From positions 1-64,000 of the forward strand of contig DKMD01000026.1 of assembly GCA_002470465.1 (NCBI GenBank): a DNA stretch of 64,000 bases, in the 5' to 3' direction. The notes under the pieces were generated by a model. That model did not search any database, was not told the origin of the DNA, and was given only the letters and a program-made list of their open reading frames with translations. The DNA is from Pluralibacter sp. UBA7423 (GTDB lineage Bacteria > Pseudomonadota > Gammaproteobacteria > Enterobacterales > Enterobacteriaceae). How positions within the stretch are numbered: position 1 is the first letter of the stretch; the number at the start of each line of letters is the position of its first letter. This document shows positions 25,447 to 33,814 of this stretch, piece after piece. A program made the translations under genes and the position numbers.

Positions 25447-28085
25447 TGTTGCTCCTTACAGTCCTTGCCTGCCTGGCAACGCGGGTCCGGAAGGGCCGCG
25501 TTTTGCTCAAGCCATGCCTGAAGATTGTCGCCAAAGCGCAAGCTGCGCCAGAGATCGAACACGTTCTCTTCATGGGTATAGTTTAAATTGACCTTGCCGG
25601 TTTTTCCGTCGGCCCGACTGGTGCCGGATACCGTGGCCTGCAGGGTCAGCTTCCCGAGATTATCAAGATTGATTTTTGTCCATGACCGGGAAATTTCCAT
25701 ATAGCGCAGCCAGTTAATCGCCACTCCGGCGGCCATGTTGTCCTTAACCACCGCATCGGCGGTGTCTTTGTCGATACGCAAGGTCATCGTGCCGGGGTTG
25801 GTCAGCCAGCCGTCTTTGATTATCCATTTGTCGTTGTCGAGCCACAGCGGCATCGCCCCGCTCACCGGCCCGGACATGGTGAACTGCTTTGGATTTACGG
25901 CGCTGATAAGTTCGCTGGTGGAGATATTCTGCACGCGCAGCAGCGCCGGGTCGTGCTGCGGCATACGCAGCTGAAGCATAGACAGTTTCCCGCCGAGCAG
26001 ATCAACGGTAACGTCGCTCAGCAGCAGCGGAGCGCTTTCGCTCCAGGGATAGCTACCCTGCAAATCGGCAGAAAAATTGTGCGCGGTGATCTGGTTGACG
26101 ATTTCACCAATGCGCAGCGACACAGGGCCACGCGTTCCAAGCTGCCAGACGCCTTCACTGAAGCGGAACGGCAGCACAAAATCGACGCCGTTAATTTGGT
26201 TATCCGGCATCCAGGCGCTGCCGCCTTTCAGCACGCCGTGGCCACCCGCCTCAAAGCCTTGCCCTGCCGCCGCCGAAAACGCGACCTGGGCGTACAGCGA
26301 ACCGTCCCGGAGATTCATTTTTAAGTCCGGCGGCACCAGTGGCTGGAAGACCGTCAGCGACTGTTTTGGCCACCAGGCTTCGCCACGCAGGCGTATGCCG
26401 TCCCAGCGGCCGTTAACCCGGACCGGGCCAATCGCTTCGGCATGCAAATCGCCTTTGAACTGGAACCATGTCGGATCGCGCCCGTCCACGCTGAATTTCA
26501 GGGTCGACGGCGGAAGCACGCTGCCGCCGCTGAAATGCGTCGGACCTGCGTCCAGCGACAGCGCCCCGCTCAGCGACGGATGCTGTTCATCGCGGATCCA
26601 GTGAATGGGTTGATCCAGCACCAGCCGCGGCTGGCTGACGGTCATCGTGCCGTACTGAAGTTTATCGAACCCGGTCGACAGGCTGTTGAGCACAATCGCG
26701 CTGTCGCGCCACTCGCCGTCGCCCTTCACGTCCCATTTCGCCTGCATCGGTGTGAAATGTCCGTCCCCCCAGTAACGCCAGCGCCAGCTGCCTTTGTCCG
26801 GCAGGAAGTTTTCCGCCTGACCATCGAGGTGCAGCACAAAATCGCCCATCTCCTGCTCATGGGCACGCAGAATGGCCTGCAAACGCCCGTCCACGCCCTG
26901 GCTGCTGACGTGCACACCGGCAAGCGGCCAGCGAATCTCATCAATATTCAGGGAATCAATCACTCGTCCGCGCGAGCGCAGCAGTGCGCCGGGCGCGAAG
27001 CTCAACAGCGGATCGGTTAAAGGGCCACTTAGCTGGGCTGGCAAAATAGCGTACAGAACCAGGTCGTCGTATTTCGCTTCGCCGGTCAACTGCAACGGCA
27101 TCGCACTGTTATCCATGCTGAGCGTGCCCGGGCCGATCGTCAGTACGGCGTTGCCTTTCCCTGCGGCGCCCTGCGTCAGCACGTTCATTCGCCCGGCGAT
27201 CTGCATTTTGTCGATGCCCTGCTGCCAGTTATCCACCTTCAGTCCGACTCTGCCGCTCAGCGGTAAACCTTCCTGCCACGGCCAGTTCCAGCGCCCGTCA
27301 CTAATAGTCAGCCGCTCACGGGTCAGCTCCCATGGCAAATCCAGCAATGGATCCGGGTTATCGCGTGCCGTCACCACCAGCTGCCCCTGGTTCTCTCGCC
27401 ACTCCAGTTCAGCATCGACGAGGTCCGCCGGATCCGGGAGCTGGAAAGTCGTCACCACGTGGCCATTGACCGGCAGGCCGTCCGGCACCAGCGGCATGGT
27501 GAATTCCCCAACCAGTTTTATCGGCGGTTTGTCATCCTGCACCCGTGCTTCGAGACGACTTACGGTGAGCTGTTGCCCTTTCAGGCTGGCCTGAAGATGT
27601 ACCGCTTCACCGTCATAGCTGAGTTCCTGTTTTGCCGGGGTTAACGATACAGCCAGTTTGCCCTGCCATTTTTCCCACGGCGAAAGTCGCAGCTGGTCGA
27701 TGGTCAGCCAGCTGTTCGGCAGCATAGATTGCCACTCGGCAAGGCTGCGTGGCGCGCCGGGTGCGGGCGTGCTTTCCGGGATTTTGCTCAGGCAGGCCGA
27801 ATTGATATCAAGCGCGCCGACGTGCAGTCGCCAGCGGCTGGGGTGAGAAAGTTCCACGTTGGTCGCTTCCGCCAGCTGGCAGTCGCCCACCAGATAGCGC
27901 AGCTCAGGCAAGCGCACGGAGTTTCGGGTTAAGCGCGGGCTGTGATCGATGGCGATTCGCGTTCCCGCCGGAAGCCAGATACCCGCAAGGGTCGGCACCC
28001 AGTGCGTCAACGTCAGCAGCAACGTGAGCGGCAGGAGAATAAGAAGCAACAATAGCGCGATCGCGGCTTTCCAGGTACCCTTCAT
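25443..28085 (-). CDS. ydbH: YdbH, AsmA-like intermembrane lipid transporter
   Basis: An 880-residue inner-membrane-anchored protein with one N-terminal transmembrane helix (about 7-27) and a long periplasmic part rich in beta strands, ending in the DUF3971-like region. It belongs with TamB and YhdP, the redundant carriers of phospholipid to the outer membrane in E. coli. The order ydbH-ynbE-ydbL with overlaps or short gaps is the E. coli operon. Confidence 0.95.
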   Translation of the reverse strand: MKGTWKAAIALLLLLILLPLTLLLTLTHWVPTLAGIWLPAGTRIAIDHSPRLTRNSVRLPELRYLVGDCQLAEATNVELSHPSRWRLHVGALDINSACLSKIPESTPAPGAPRSLAEWQSMLPNSWLTIDQLRLSPWEKWQGKLAVSLTPAKQELSYDGEAVHLQASLKGQQLTVSRLEARVQDDKPPIKLVGEFTMPLVPDGLPVNGHVVTTFQLPDPADLVDAELEWRENQGQLVVTARDNPDPLLDLPWELTRERLTISDGRWNWPWQEGLPLSGRVGLKVDNWQQGIDKMQIAGRMNVLTQGAAGKGNAVLTIGPGTLSMDNSAMPLQLTGEAKYDDLVLYAILPAQLSGPLTDPLLSFAPGALLRSRGRVIDSLNIDEIRWPLAGVHVSSQGVDGRLQAILRAHEQEMGDFVLHLDGQAENFLPDKGSWRWRYWGDGHFTPMQAKWDVKGDGEWRDSAIVLNSLSTGFDKLQYGTMTVSQPRLVLDQPIHWIRDEQHPSLSGALSLDAGPTHFSGGSVLPPSTLKFSVDGRDPTWFQFKGDLHAEAIGPVRVNGRWDGIRLRGEAWWPKQSLTVFQPLVPPDLKMNLRDGSLYAQVAFSAAAGQGFEAGGHGVLKGGSAWMPDNQINGVDFVLPFRFSEGVWQLGTRGPVSLRIGEIVNQITAHNFSADLQGSYPWSESAPLLLSDVTVDLLGGKLSMLQLRMPQHDPALLRVQNISTSELISAVNPKQFTMSGPVSGAMPLWLDNDKWIIKDGWLTNPGTMTLRIDKDTADAVVKDNMAAGVAINWLRYMEISRSWTKINLDNLGKLTLQATVSGTSRADGKTGKVNLNYTHEENVFDLWRSLRFGDNLQAWLEQNAALPDPRCQAGKDCKEQQ

Positions 28086-28341
28086 GGGCGGTTAACATCC
28101 TGATTTGTTGTAAGTAAAAGCCGAATTGGCCCGTATTGTGGCATGTTTAGCCCAGTCGTTAAAGTCACCGTCAGGTTTAAGCATAGATGCAGGACTTTGC
28201 CTCTTCCTGAGGATCCCTAAAACATCTGCACAATATGCTCTACACTCTCTGATATAACCTGCTAATTAAACTAATTTTTAAAATTTGTATGATTATTTTA
28301 AATATGCTACCGTGACGTTAATATCACTGGAGAAAAGTCTT

Positions 28342-29331
28342 ATGAAAATCGCAGTTTACAGCACAAAGCAGTACGATAAAAAGTATCTGCAAGATGTTAA
28401 TGATGCATTTGGCTTTGAACTTGAATTTTTTGACTTCCTGCTAAGCGAAAAAACAGCCAAAACCGCTCATGGCTGTGATGCCGTCTGTATTTTCGTTAAC
28501 GACGACGGCAGCCGCCCGGTTCTGGAAGAGTTAAAAAACCATGGTGTTAAGTACATCGCTCTGCGCTGCGCCGGGTTTAACAACGTCGATCTGGATGCGG
28601 CTAAAGAACTGGGCCTGCGCGTGGTTCGTGTGCCTGCGTATTCACCTGAAGCGGTAGCCGAACATGCGATTGGTCTGATGATGTCGCTGAACCGTCGTAT
28701 TCACCGGGCTTATCAACGCACCCGTGATGCAAACTTCTCCCTGGAGGGCCTGTGCGGTTTTACTATGCACGGTAAAACCGCGGGCGTCATCGGCACCGGG
28801 AAAATCGGCGTGGCGACGTTGCGTATTCTGAAAGGCTTCGGCATGAAGCTGCTGGCCTTCGACCCGTACCCAAGCGAAGCGGCGCTGGAGCTGGGCGTGG
28901 AATATGTCGACCTGCCGACGCTGTTCTCCCGGTCAGATATTATCTCTCTGCACTGCCCACTGACGCCGGAAAATTATCACCTTCTGAACCACGCCGCATT
29001 CAGTCAGATGAAGGACGGCGTCATGGTGATCAACACCAGCCGTGGCGGCCTGATTGATTCTCAGGCAGCGATTGAAGCGCTAAAAACCCAGAAAATCGGC
29101 GCGCTGGGAATGGACGTATATGAAAACGAGCGCGATCTGTTCTTCGAAGATAAGTCCAACGACGTGATTCAGGATGACGTCTTCCGTCGCCTGTCGGCCT
29201 GCCATAACGTGCTGTTTACCGGGCATCAGGCCTTCCTCACCGCCGAGGCGCTGACCAGCATTTCCGAAACCACGCTGGAAAACCTGCGCCAAATCGATAA
29301 TGGCGAAACCAGCCCGAACGCCCTCGTTTAA
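28342..29331 (+). CDS. ldhA: LdhA, fermentative D-lactate dehydrogenase
   Basis: NADH-dependent enzyme of 329 residues reducing pyruvate to D-lactate under anaerobic or acid conditions. The nucleotide-binding VIGTGKIGVATLRILKGFG is at about residues 149-167, active-site NTSRGG near 233 and the catalytic histidine in TGHQAF (about 296). Start ATG 28342 follows a GGAGAAAAG site and matches E. coli MKIAVYSTKQY; the upstream in-frame ATG is in the leader. The leader (28086-28341) is AT-rich and holds the promoter, not resolved. Confidence 0.97.
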   Translation: MKIAVYSTKQYDKKYLQDVNDAFGFELEFFDFLLSEKTAKTAHGCDAVCIFVNDDGSRPVLEELKNHGVKYIALRCAGFNNVDLDAAKELGLRVVRVPAYSPEAVAEHAIGLMMSLNRRIHRAYQRTRDANFSLEGLCGFTMHGKTAGVIGTGKIGVATLRILKGFGMKLLAFDPYPSEAALELGVEYVDLPTLFSRSDIISLHCPLTPENYHLLNHAAFSQMKDGVMVINTSRGGLIDSQAAIEALKTQKIGALGMDVYENERDLFFEDKSNDVIQDDVFRRLSACHNVLFTGHQAFLTAEALTSISETTLENLRQIDNGETSPNALV

Positions 29332-29438
29332 CCTTTTCTGCTCCCCGTTTTCGGGGAGCACTTTCGGATAATCCCCACTCTTCAGCCCGGCACTACAGTG
29401 TCATGCTGTGTTGGTATTATTTATTTGGTGAATATTTG

Positions 29439-29864
29439 ATGAGCAGTATGAAACTGACGCTCGCCCTGGTGGCGGCAACTCTCCTGGCAGGCTGTGTCTC
29501 CACCAGCAAGGTGACCACGCAGCCGGAACAGCTTCAACACCATCGCTTTGTGCTTGAGAGCGTAAACGGCAACAATGTCAGCCCGGCAAAACCGCTGGAG
29601 CTGAGCTTCGGTGAGAAAATGCACATTTCAGGGAATATGTGCAACCGCTTTACCGGCGAAGGAAAGCTGTCAGACGGCGAGCTGAAGGTGAAAAACCTGG
29701 CGATGACGCGCATGCTCTGCACGGATGCGCAGCTGAATCAGCTGGACGCACTGGTCGGCGCTATGCTGCACGACGGTGTACAGGTTGACCTCACGGAAAA
29801 CCAGCTGACCCTTGCAACGTCCCATGATTCGCTGGTGTATAAGCTCGCCGATCTGGTGAACTAA
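29439..29864 (+). CDS. hslJ: HslJ, heat-inducible META-domain lipoprotein
   Basis: A 141-residue outer-membrane lipoprotein of the META/HslJ family: lipobox LLAGC near residue 18, then FVLESVNGNN, MCNRFTGEGKL and the MTRMLCTDAQLN motif. In E. coli it is heat-induced and linked to novobiocin tolerance. ATG 29439 is used; an ATG nine bases on (29448) is equally plausible. It follows ldhA in the same direction. Confidence 0.92.
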   Translation: MSSMKLTLALVAATLLAGCVSTSKVTTQPEQLQHHRFVLESVNGNNVSPAKPLELSFGEKMHISGNMCNRFTGEGKLSDGELKVKNLAMTRMLCTDAQLNQLDALVGAMLHDGVQVDLTENQLTLATSHDSLVYKLADLVN

Positions 29865-29866
29865 CG

Positions 29867-30133
29867 TCAATAGTTACCACAGGACCCGGTGGCAAGAGAC
29901 TGCTCGCTGCATCGCTTGCCATTGGGAAGTGCGCACATACCGATGGCAGAGCCATCCAGCTGACGGGCAACGGATAATGCGCCGCCAATCATCGCGCAGT
30001 TGGCCTGCCCTGAGTCAGACATCGCCGCCCGCATACCTGGCGTGACATGTGCCGCCGTGGCCTGCTGTACGGGTTCACTGCTGCATGCCGACAGCAAAAG
30101 TGCCGCGCATCCTACCCAAAAAGCTGCTCGCAT
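29867..30133 (-). CDS. ydbJ: YdbJ, DUF333 lipoprotein
   Basis: An 88-residue lipoprotein with lipobox LLSAC (about residues 12-16) and the cysteine-bearing DUF333 core NCAMIGGALSVAR...GMCALPNGKRCSEQSLATGSC. Function unknown. The start 30133 (MRAAFWVGC) gives the E. coli length; the longer open frame upstream is rejected. It is convergent with hslJ (two bases apart), as in E. coli, but its other E. coli neighbour ydbK is now 14 kb away behind prophage DNA. Confidence 0.92.
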   Translation of the reverse strand: MRAAFWVGCAALLLSACSSEPVQQATAAHVTPGMRAAMSDSGQANCAMIGGALSVARQLDGSAIGMCALPNGKRCSEQSLATGSCGNY

Positions 30134-30348
30134 TCTCTTTATTCCCCTGTCAAATACGGTTCGCAAAACCTGTTCATAATAGGCAGCAAGCGGCGTGACG
30201 TCGAGAGACGAGGCACGCATTTTGCCTTTTTGAAACAAATTCTAGCAATTTATCGCCCAAGGGATTGACCTGCTCGTTGTTAAAAGGAATACCAGGGGCG
30301 CAAAAGTATAAATGGGGACCTCTGGTTTCAGTCTGACCGTTTAGAAAT

Positions 30349-30486
30349 TTACCATGTTTGAACGTTATTCAGGCCCAAATTCGCCAAGAAGACCTCGCCT
30401 GCATAGCCGCAGGGACGATACAACGTCAGGTCCGCAATAAAAATATTATTGTCACAAACAGGCGATAAGCTGATGTTTCTGTCCAT
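30349..30486 (-). CDS. Small ORF with strong ribosome site, unknown
   Basis: A 45-codon frame starting ATG 30486 with an excellent GAGGAG site seven bases upstream. The product (MDRNISLSPVCDNNIFIADL...) has two cysteines and no membrane segment or known motif. The good translation start is the only support, so it may be a small phage gene or chance. Confidence 0.35.
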   Translation of the reverse strand: MDRNISLSPVCDNNIFIADLTLYRPCGYAGEVFLANLGLNNVQTW

Positions 30487-30716
30487 TTGAATTCTCCTCA
30501 GGAAGCCCGGATGGCTAAAATAAAATTTGCTAATTAATACTCACCGTGTATTAATGAATGAGTCAAATCAACACACAGACGAACGTAAAAACATTTTACA
30601 GAGCAATCCTCATAACCAGGCGCTATCGCTGATATCCCCTCCTTTTGAGTCCATAAGTTTAATATTATACGTTTATAATCAATACTACATTTTTAAAATG
30701 GTCAACAGGAGTCAGT

Positions 30717-30935
30717 ATGTCCACAAGAATTAAAGGCCTGGTTAAGTGGTTTAACGAAGGCAAAGGTTTTGGTTTTATCTCCCCGCTTGATGGGAGCAAA
30801 GATGTGTTTGTCCATTTTTCAGCTCTTCAGGGTGATAACTTCAAAACGCTCTTTGAAGGCCAGAAGGTTGAATTCGCGATTCATAGTGGTGACAAGGGTC
30901 CTGCTGCTGCCAGCGTAATACTTTGCGACAAATAA
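30717..30935 (+). CDS. CspA-family cold-shock protein
   Basis: A 72-residue RNA-binding cold-shock domain protein with RNP1 KGFGFISP and RNP2 VFVHFSAL. It acts as an RNA chaperone. Its leader is long and AT-rich with AGGAG just before the ATG, as usual for cold-induced csp genes. It belongs to the group encoded in prophage regions together with ymcF/ynfQ and ynfU-type genes, which are also found here. Which csp paralogue it is cannot be fixed. Confidence 0.92.
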   Translation: MSTRIKGLVKWFNEGKGFGFISPLDGSKDVFVHFSALQGDNFKTLFEGQKVEFAIHSGDKGPAAASVILCDK

Positions 30936-31266
30936 ACATTTGTGGGCTGCGACAACGATGATGGATTATTCCTGAGTAGACAGTCCCCAAACCTGTAGCG
31001 CCCGGATTTTTCGGACAAATCGGCCAGTATATTTTAGATTTTACATGAGAATGCTGACCGATATAATGAAGATCAGATTTACTGCATGAACAGCTTGAAA
31101 ACAGAAGCTAACGGCATATAAAAATAAAGTTAAGAGGCCTGACGACCTCCAAAAGCATCACTTCATTTACTTTGCCGGGTTAGTCACTGTCAATTTCAGT
31201 TACCTTATGGAAATATTCAAGAAAAATTAAGTGATCTTATCCCCTGACAGGTGCTTTTCTTTTAAA
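30936..31266. other. Gap after csp
   Basis: AT-rich sequence without a supported gene. A short hairpin (gaggcctgacgacctc, about 31134-31149) may be a processing or termination signal; nothing else was recognised. Confidence 0.4.
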
Positions 31267-31425
31267 TCACTTTGCTGACTTGAATAAAGTACTACAGTAA
31301 GGGCAGACAAGCTGAGACCCTTTTTGAACACGGCTAAAGCTATGCTCAGAATCTTTTGAACAGTTAGGGCAAGGGCATTTTACTAAGTGATTACGACGGG
31401 TTTGTGTGTTTTTACGTCCAGACAT
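31267..31425 (-). CDS. YnfU-like zinc-ribbon small protein
   Basis: A 52-residue basic protein with two cysteine pairs, CPCPNC and CPYC, that would form a zinc ribbon; the intervening EHSFSRVQKGSQLV is characteristic of the YnfU family as I recall it. Start 31425 is chosen because AGGAG sits six bases away; the next upstream ATG is too close to it. It lies between a csp gene and a ymcF-like gene, a grouping typical of cold-shock islands. Confidence 0.65.
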   Translation of the reverse strand: MSGRKNTQTRRNHLVKCPCPNCSKDSEHSFSRVQKGSQLVCPYCSTLFKSAK

Positions 31426-31570
31426 AGGCATCTCCTGGTTTAAGGGACTGCCACCATACACGTTAAATCACATTCTTGCTTGCCTTTATGGCAACGACTT
31501 GCAAAAAAACGAAAATGCAAGGCTTTTCTGCTACTGGCTCCAACTAAAAATCATTAACGAGGTAAATAAT

Positions 31571-31750
31571 ATTACTATAAACATTCATTTCAGATGTCCA
31601 TGCTGTCATGGCTCTCAATACCGAACGTCAATTTTTGATGTGTCCGAGAAAAATCCATTTGGCGCAAAGTGTATTTTCTGTAAATCGACAATGACGTTTG
31701 ATAACAGCCATCAATTCAGCAAAAATGATATTTTAAGAAATAATACATAG
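31571..31750 (+). CDS. YmcF/YnfQ-type cold-shock small protein, ATT start
   Basis: A 59-residue protein with RCPCCHGSQYRTS and AKCIFCKS, two cysteine pairs of a zinc-ribbon kind, matching the YmcF/YnfQ cold-shock small proteins. No ATG, GTG or TTG is suitably placed. ATT 31571 lies eight bases after GAGG (31559-31562), and the E. coli relatives are reported to use such a rare start codon. Standard gene callers miss it or extend it to an ATG far upstream that overlaps the ynfU-like gene. Confidence 0.65.
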   Translation: MTINIHFRCPCCHGSQYRTSIFDVSEKNPFGAKCIFCKSTMTFDNSHQFSKNDILRNNT

Positions 31751-31840
31751 TTGCTCCGGGTTTGTTGTTAACAAACTATCGAGTCTCCTTTTGCAGGGAT
31801 TTTATATCTATGAAAAAAATCATCAACTCCAGGGTGGCAT

Positions 31841-32068
31841 ATGAAAAAGGTAATCGTTTTTTTTAATGCTGAGCCTTGCAAGGTCATTACCGTTCTTAAG
31901 GGCATTACATCTATCCGTAAGGAGTATCCAAACGGTGAAGAGACACATCTCCAGATAATGTCTGCCGGTTTTCCTTCGCTGACGGGTGATCATGGCATTG
32001 TTTACGTAGCATCAGACAGAGAGCTGACTTCACAGGAGATCCGGGATGCTGCCAAAAAACATTTATGA
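31841..32068 (+). CDS. Hypothetical 75-residue protein
   Basis: A small cytosolic protein (MKKVIVFFNAEPCKVITVLK...) with an alpha/beta feel and no membrane segment. Not recognised. It follows the ymcF-like gene in the same direction; the ribosome site (CCAGGG about 13 bases upstream) is weak. Its product is too regular to be dismissed. Confidence 0.55.
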   Translation: MKKVIVFFNAEPCKVITVLKGITSIRKEYPNGEETHLQIMSAGFPSLTGDHGIVYVASDRELTSQEIRDAAKKHL

Positions 32069-32307
32069 TATCTCTAAAATGTTTATCTTCCATATCATGT
32101 TAAAATCTGGGTTTAATCCCAGGTATAACTCCCCCGTTTATCGGATAAATCATATACAAAAATAATAAGATAAAAATTATTGTTACCCTGCCCAGCAGCA
32201 TTTTTTGTTGTTCGTTATGACTCGAACAAAATTTCCGTTCAGAAAGTTATGAACTTAGACTGGTGCAGATTGTCTAAAAAATCACTCTCAACAGAAAAGG
32301 TGATGCT

Positions 32308-32415
32308 ATGACATCCTTAATATTAACAACGGCCATTGCTGCATTTATTGGTTTGATGCTGCTCAGTCTGGTTCAAGTTTGGATCGGTACATCTAACAAT
32401 CCCGATAAACAGTAG
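32308..32415 (+). CDS. 35-residue single-pass membrane peptide
   Basis: A tiny gene: ATG 32308 with AAAGGTGAT upstream. The product has one long hydrophobic stretch (about residues 4-27, ILTTAIAAFIGLMLLSLVQV) and a short polar tail SNNPDKQ. This is the pattern of small membrane regulators and of phage lysis-type or toxin peptides. The family is not recognised. Confidence 0.55.
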   Translation: MTSLILTTAIAAFIGLMLLSLVQVWIGTSNNPDKQ

Positions 32416-32799
32416 TAAATTCAGGAGCCACATCGGAGAGACTTCCTGCCCAGTAACGGCCAACCGCGATACGTTCCTGCACGGTGGTCAACTGCTTCTT
32501 CACGAAGATGTCCTCTGTATTGGTGCTTCAATCGTTTTCTTTGCTTCTGCTGCTTCCATATGCGCTCGCCTGGCATATCCAGATGTAAATCTGTTCAGCA
32601 CTCATCGGGGTATGTTCTTTGGCTCGCCAGCAACAATCATCGAAGACTCAACTGTAAAGCGGCGCTTGAAAGTGGAAACAGCCAGCGAGCCACTGTCGTC
32701 GGCGCTAATTTCTGCAGAACACAGACAGTTTCCGTCGATAGCCTGCGGGATTTCTACTGTCCAGCCTTCCGAATTCAGACCAGGACTTCCTGCTACCTG
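32416..32799. other. Decayed phage-like sequence
   Basis: No intact gene. On the minus strand broken frames such as DIFVKKQLTTVQERIAVGRY give protein-like strings in more than one frame, as expected for a gene decayed by frameshifts. Confidence 0.35.
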
Positions 32800-33069
32800 T
32801 TAAACCCCGATCGATTTTTTCGTTTCCCCTACATCTTCGTCATTGTATTTCAGAATCCCCCCCAAACAATCGCACACTACCGGCAAGACTATCTTGATGA
32901 ATACGTTCGTATCGACGGGGCTGTTTGACCTTTCAAAACAACCTCCATGGCGAAGTATTTGAAGTGATGAATCCCGGCCAGTGCCAAATGCTCCAATCTC
33001 CATCACATTTGACTTTGCTGTGCCGATATCACGAATAGCACTGCTTCCTGAACCATAAGCAGCTCTCAT
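32800..33069 (-). pseudogene. Fragment of a phage tail-fibre gene
   Basis: The 89-codon minus-strand frame has the tail-fibre-like motif SGSSAIRDIGTAKSNVMEIGAFG near its N-terminus; such strings occur in repeats of phage side tail fibres. It lacks a ribosome site and has neither the start nor the end of a fibre protein. It meets the integrase fragment head to head at about 33065, which looks like a deletion joint. Confidence 0.5.
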
Positions 33070-33238
33070 CGCCAGCCAGATGGGGCATGAAAACGCAAAG
33101 ATGGTTTACGAGGTATACTCAAAGTGGATCGGGGAAAGGGAGCAGGTTGCCTTAGTGAATGAAAAGCTTGAAAACATTTTGCCCCAAATGCGCCCCATTT
33201 GTCCGATAGTGCCCAGGAAGGTTTCACAACTTCAATGA
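33065..33238 (+). pseudogene. C-terminal fragment of a tyrosine integrase
   Basis: The plus strand reads LIASQMGHENAKMVYEVYSKWIGE and then runs to a TGA at 33236-33238. This carries the histidine and the nucleophilic tyrosine (VYEVY) of the catalytic core. It is the same family as the intact integrase at 43013-44305, whose end reads FIANQMGHRNAQMVYMVYGAWM. Everything before this part is missing. Confidence 0.8.
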
Positions 33239-33580
33239 GTTACACGGCAGTCCTATAATAGAACAATAATTACAGGACTCGCCGAGGTTATCGTGGGTCC
33301 CTTTTTCTTGCGCAATGTAAGGGTGTCACATGATTACTATGGATGCACATTTTTAAAACTTACTGAAGATCGCCCAAGAGCAGGTTGTTTTTCAGTTCGT
33401 TATCTCTGGATAATTGTTCAGTTTATGTTCTAACGTGAACTTTAGCGATTTTTCCTGCCCCACTCCTGCCCCATCGCCGTAACTTTGCGAGCACGTTACC
33501 AAAATTACGATCCCACCGTTTACCCTTATTTCATTCCTGGCGACAATCCAATCACCTTTACCAGCCATAGCATCAGGACG
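33239..33580. other. Gap between integrase fossil and small gene
   Basis: No gene supported. This is the likely place for the left attachment site of the second prophage or the right one of the first, but no obvious repeat of the ydbK-side sequence was seen. Confidence 0.35.
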
Positions 33581-33814
33581 ATGAAACAGAAAACCTACCA
33601 CTATCTCCGCGGCAGCGATGTAGTTCGCGACGGAATGTACCTTGAACTCATAGAGGCCGATACCTCACCACAAAAGCAACTCGCAGAAGTTTTCTACTCG
33701 GACGTCACACACGAGCTAACCCTGACCTATCAGGAGCCAGATATTCCGATTTCAGTAATGAACGATTTCATGAACGCCGCTCTAAAACTTCTGCCCATGA
33801 AGCCAATTACCTGA
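33581..33814 (+). CDS. Hypothetical 77-residue phage protein
   Basis: A small cytosolic protein (MKQKTYHYLRGSDVVRDGMYLELI...), not recognised. ATG 33581 has AGGA upstream and is preferred to an upstream in-frame start at 33485. Its last eight bases overlap the end of umuC, which runs the other way. Confidence 0.5.
   Translation: MKQKTYHYLRGSDVVRDGMYLELIEADTSPQKQLAEVFYSDVTHELTLTYQEPDIPISVMNDFMNAALKLLPMKPIT

Larger units (their letters stand above)
30270..33238. mobile_element. Older, heavily decayed prophage remnant
   Basis: Between ydbJ and 33238 lies DNA with phage-associated cold-shock genes, a fossil tail-fibre piece and the last 57 codons of an integrase, with no complete phage module. 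The integrase tail at the right edge suggests that one phage end was here and a second prophage later landed beside it. The left edge near 30270 is only the end of recognisable ydbJ leader. Confidence 0.5.

Noticed and set aside
30527..30733. 68-codon frame ahead of csp
   Set aside because: It covers the long csp leader and overlaps the csp start; csp leaders are untranslated control regions.
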